Of a DNA stretch of 5,152 nucleotides, positions 4,800 through 5,152 are shown one piece after another (position 1 is the first letter of the stretch; every line of letters begins with the position of its first letter). Made by a program: the position numbers and the translations under genes. Under the pieces are notes generated by a model that was not told the origin of the DNA, made no database searches, and saw only the letters and a program-made list of their open reading frames with translations. The stretch comes from Dehalococcoidia bacterium (GTDB taxonomy: Bacteria; Chloroflexota; Dehalococcoidia; JACPQF01), in NCBI GenBank assembly GCA_030650265.1, contig JAUSEJ010000309.1, positions 1 to 5,152 of the forward strand. The letters run 5' to 3'.

Positions 4800-5152
4800 T
4801 TGAAAGTTGTCACTGTCGGCGAAATGCGCGCTCTGGAGAGAAAGGCCGAAACATTTGGCCTCTCCTCACCCGTACTGATGCAGTTGGCCGGACTTGCCGT
4901 GGCCGATGAGGTGACCACGGCGGCTGGCGGCGCGCGAGGTCGCCGGGTAGTCGTTTTAGTTGGGCCTGGAAACAATGGCGGCGACGGATTGGTGGCGGCC
5001 TGCCATCTTCACGACCGGGGCGCCAGGATCACTCTCTATCTGGTTAATCGCAGGCTGGACGGCGACCAAAACTTTGCACTTTGCCTGCTGCGGGAAATAG
5101 AATCTGTCGACGCTGCCTTGGACCCGGACTGCGAACGGCTGACGACTCTGCT
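4800..5152 (+). CDS. nnrE: NAD(P)H-hydrate epimerase domain (YjeF_N), probably bifunctional NAD(P)HX repair enzyme; C-terminus cut by window edge
   Basis: The visible 117 residues match the YjeF N-terminal domain, which epimerises damaged NAD(P)H hydrates so that the ADP/ATP-dependent dehydratase can restore NAD(P)H. The key motif is VGPGNNGGDGLVAA (54-67), with Asn58, Asn59 and Asp62. The N-terminus VVTVGEMRALERKAE is typical. The usual LMENAG-like segment reads LMQLAG (26-31), a mild departure. In many bacteria this domain is fused to the YjeF_C/NnrD dehydratase (about 500 residues total), but the window ends too early to tell, so the symbol is provisional. The start is TTG at 4800, chosen because GGAG (4790-4793) lies six bases upstream and the reading begins exactly where the family does. 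It follows acpS by 34 bp on the same strand, a pairing common in bacteria. Confidence 0.9.
   Translation, partial: MKVVTVGEMRALERKAETFGLSSPVLMQLAGLAVADEVTTAAGGARGRRVVVLVGPGNNGGDGLVAACHLHDRGARITLYLVNRRLDGDQNFALCLLREIESVDAALDPDCERLTTL

Noticed and set aside
4376..4975. 199-codon open frame on the minus strand opposite acpS and nnrE
   Set aside because: It spans two conserved plus-strand genes and their gap, has low-complexity Arg/Pro/Ser-rich sequence at its start, and shows no family features.

Overview
The window looks like chromosomal DNA of a moderately GC-rich anaerobic bacterium with a complete tetrahydrofolate (THF) one-carbon route. The gene set (fhs, folD, an FchA-type cyclohydrolase, flavin-dependent thymidylate synthase thyX) and the protein sequence style suggest an uncultivated Chloroflexota (Dehalococcoidia-like) or another acetogen-like anaerobe. 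This placement is from memory of the families and is tentative. No mobile element, CRISPR array, rRNA or tRNA gene was seen.

Layout: a minus-strand block fills positions 1 to about 4335. In transcription order it is thyX (4252-3572), fchA-like cyclodeaminase/cyclohydrolase (3559-2936), folD (2720-1863) and fhs (1659 to the left edge, lacking only its extreme C-terminus). A good sigma70-type promoter sits in front of thyX. The thyX stop and the fchA ribosome-binding site overlap. The fchA-folD and folD-fhs gaps are long (215 and 203 bp), contain no gene and no obvious intrinsic terminator, and each carries a different degenerate short tandem repeat. To the right, a divergent plus-strand pair encodes holo-ACP synthase (acpS, 4382-4765) and the N-terminal part of an NAD(P)HX repair protein (nnrE/nnr, from 4800, cut by the right edge).

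How the genes work together: Fhs makes 10-formyl-THF from formate, FchA (and/or FolD) closes it to 5,10-methenyl-THF, FolD reduces this to 5,10-methylene-THF, and ThyX uses that to make dTMP. The gene order in transcription is the reverse of the pathway order from formate.

The most interesting point is that FolD has Ile at the position of the catalytic lysine of the YxxxK motif (K54 in E. coli numbering; Y50, K56, Q98 and D121 align without gaps). This predicts loss of cyclohydrolase activity, with the job taken over by the FchA-like protein next door. Second is a 9-bp GGGTAG-type tandem repeat, with G-quadruplex potential on the coding strand, just before the folD ribosome-binding site. No wholly new gene system is visible; the novelty lies in these enzyme and leader details.
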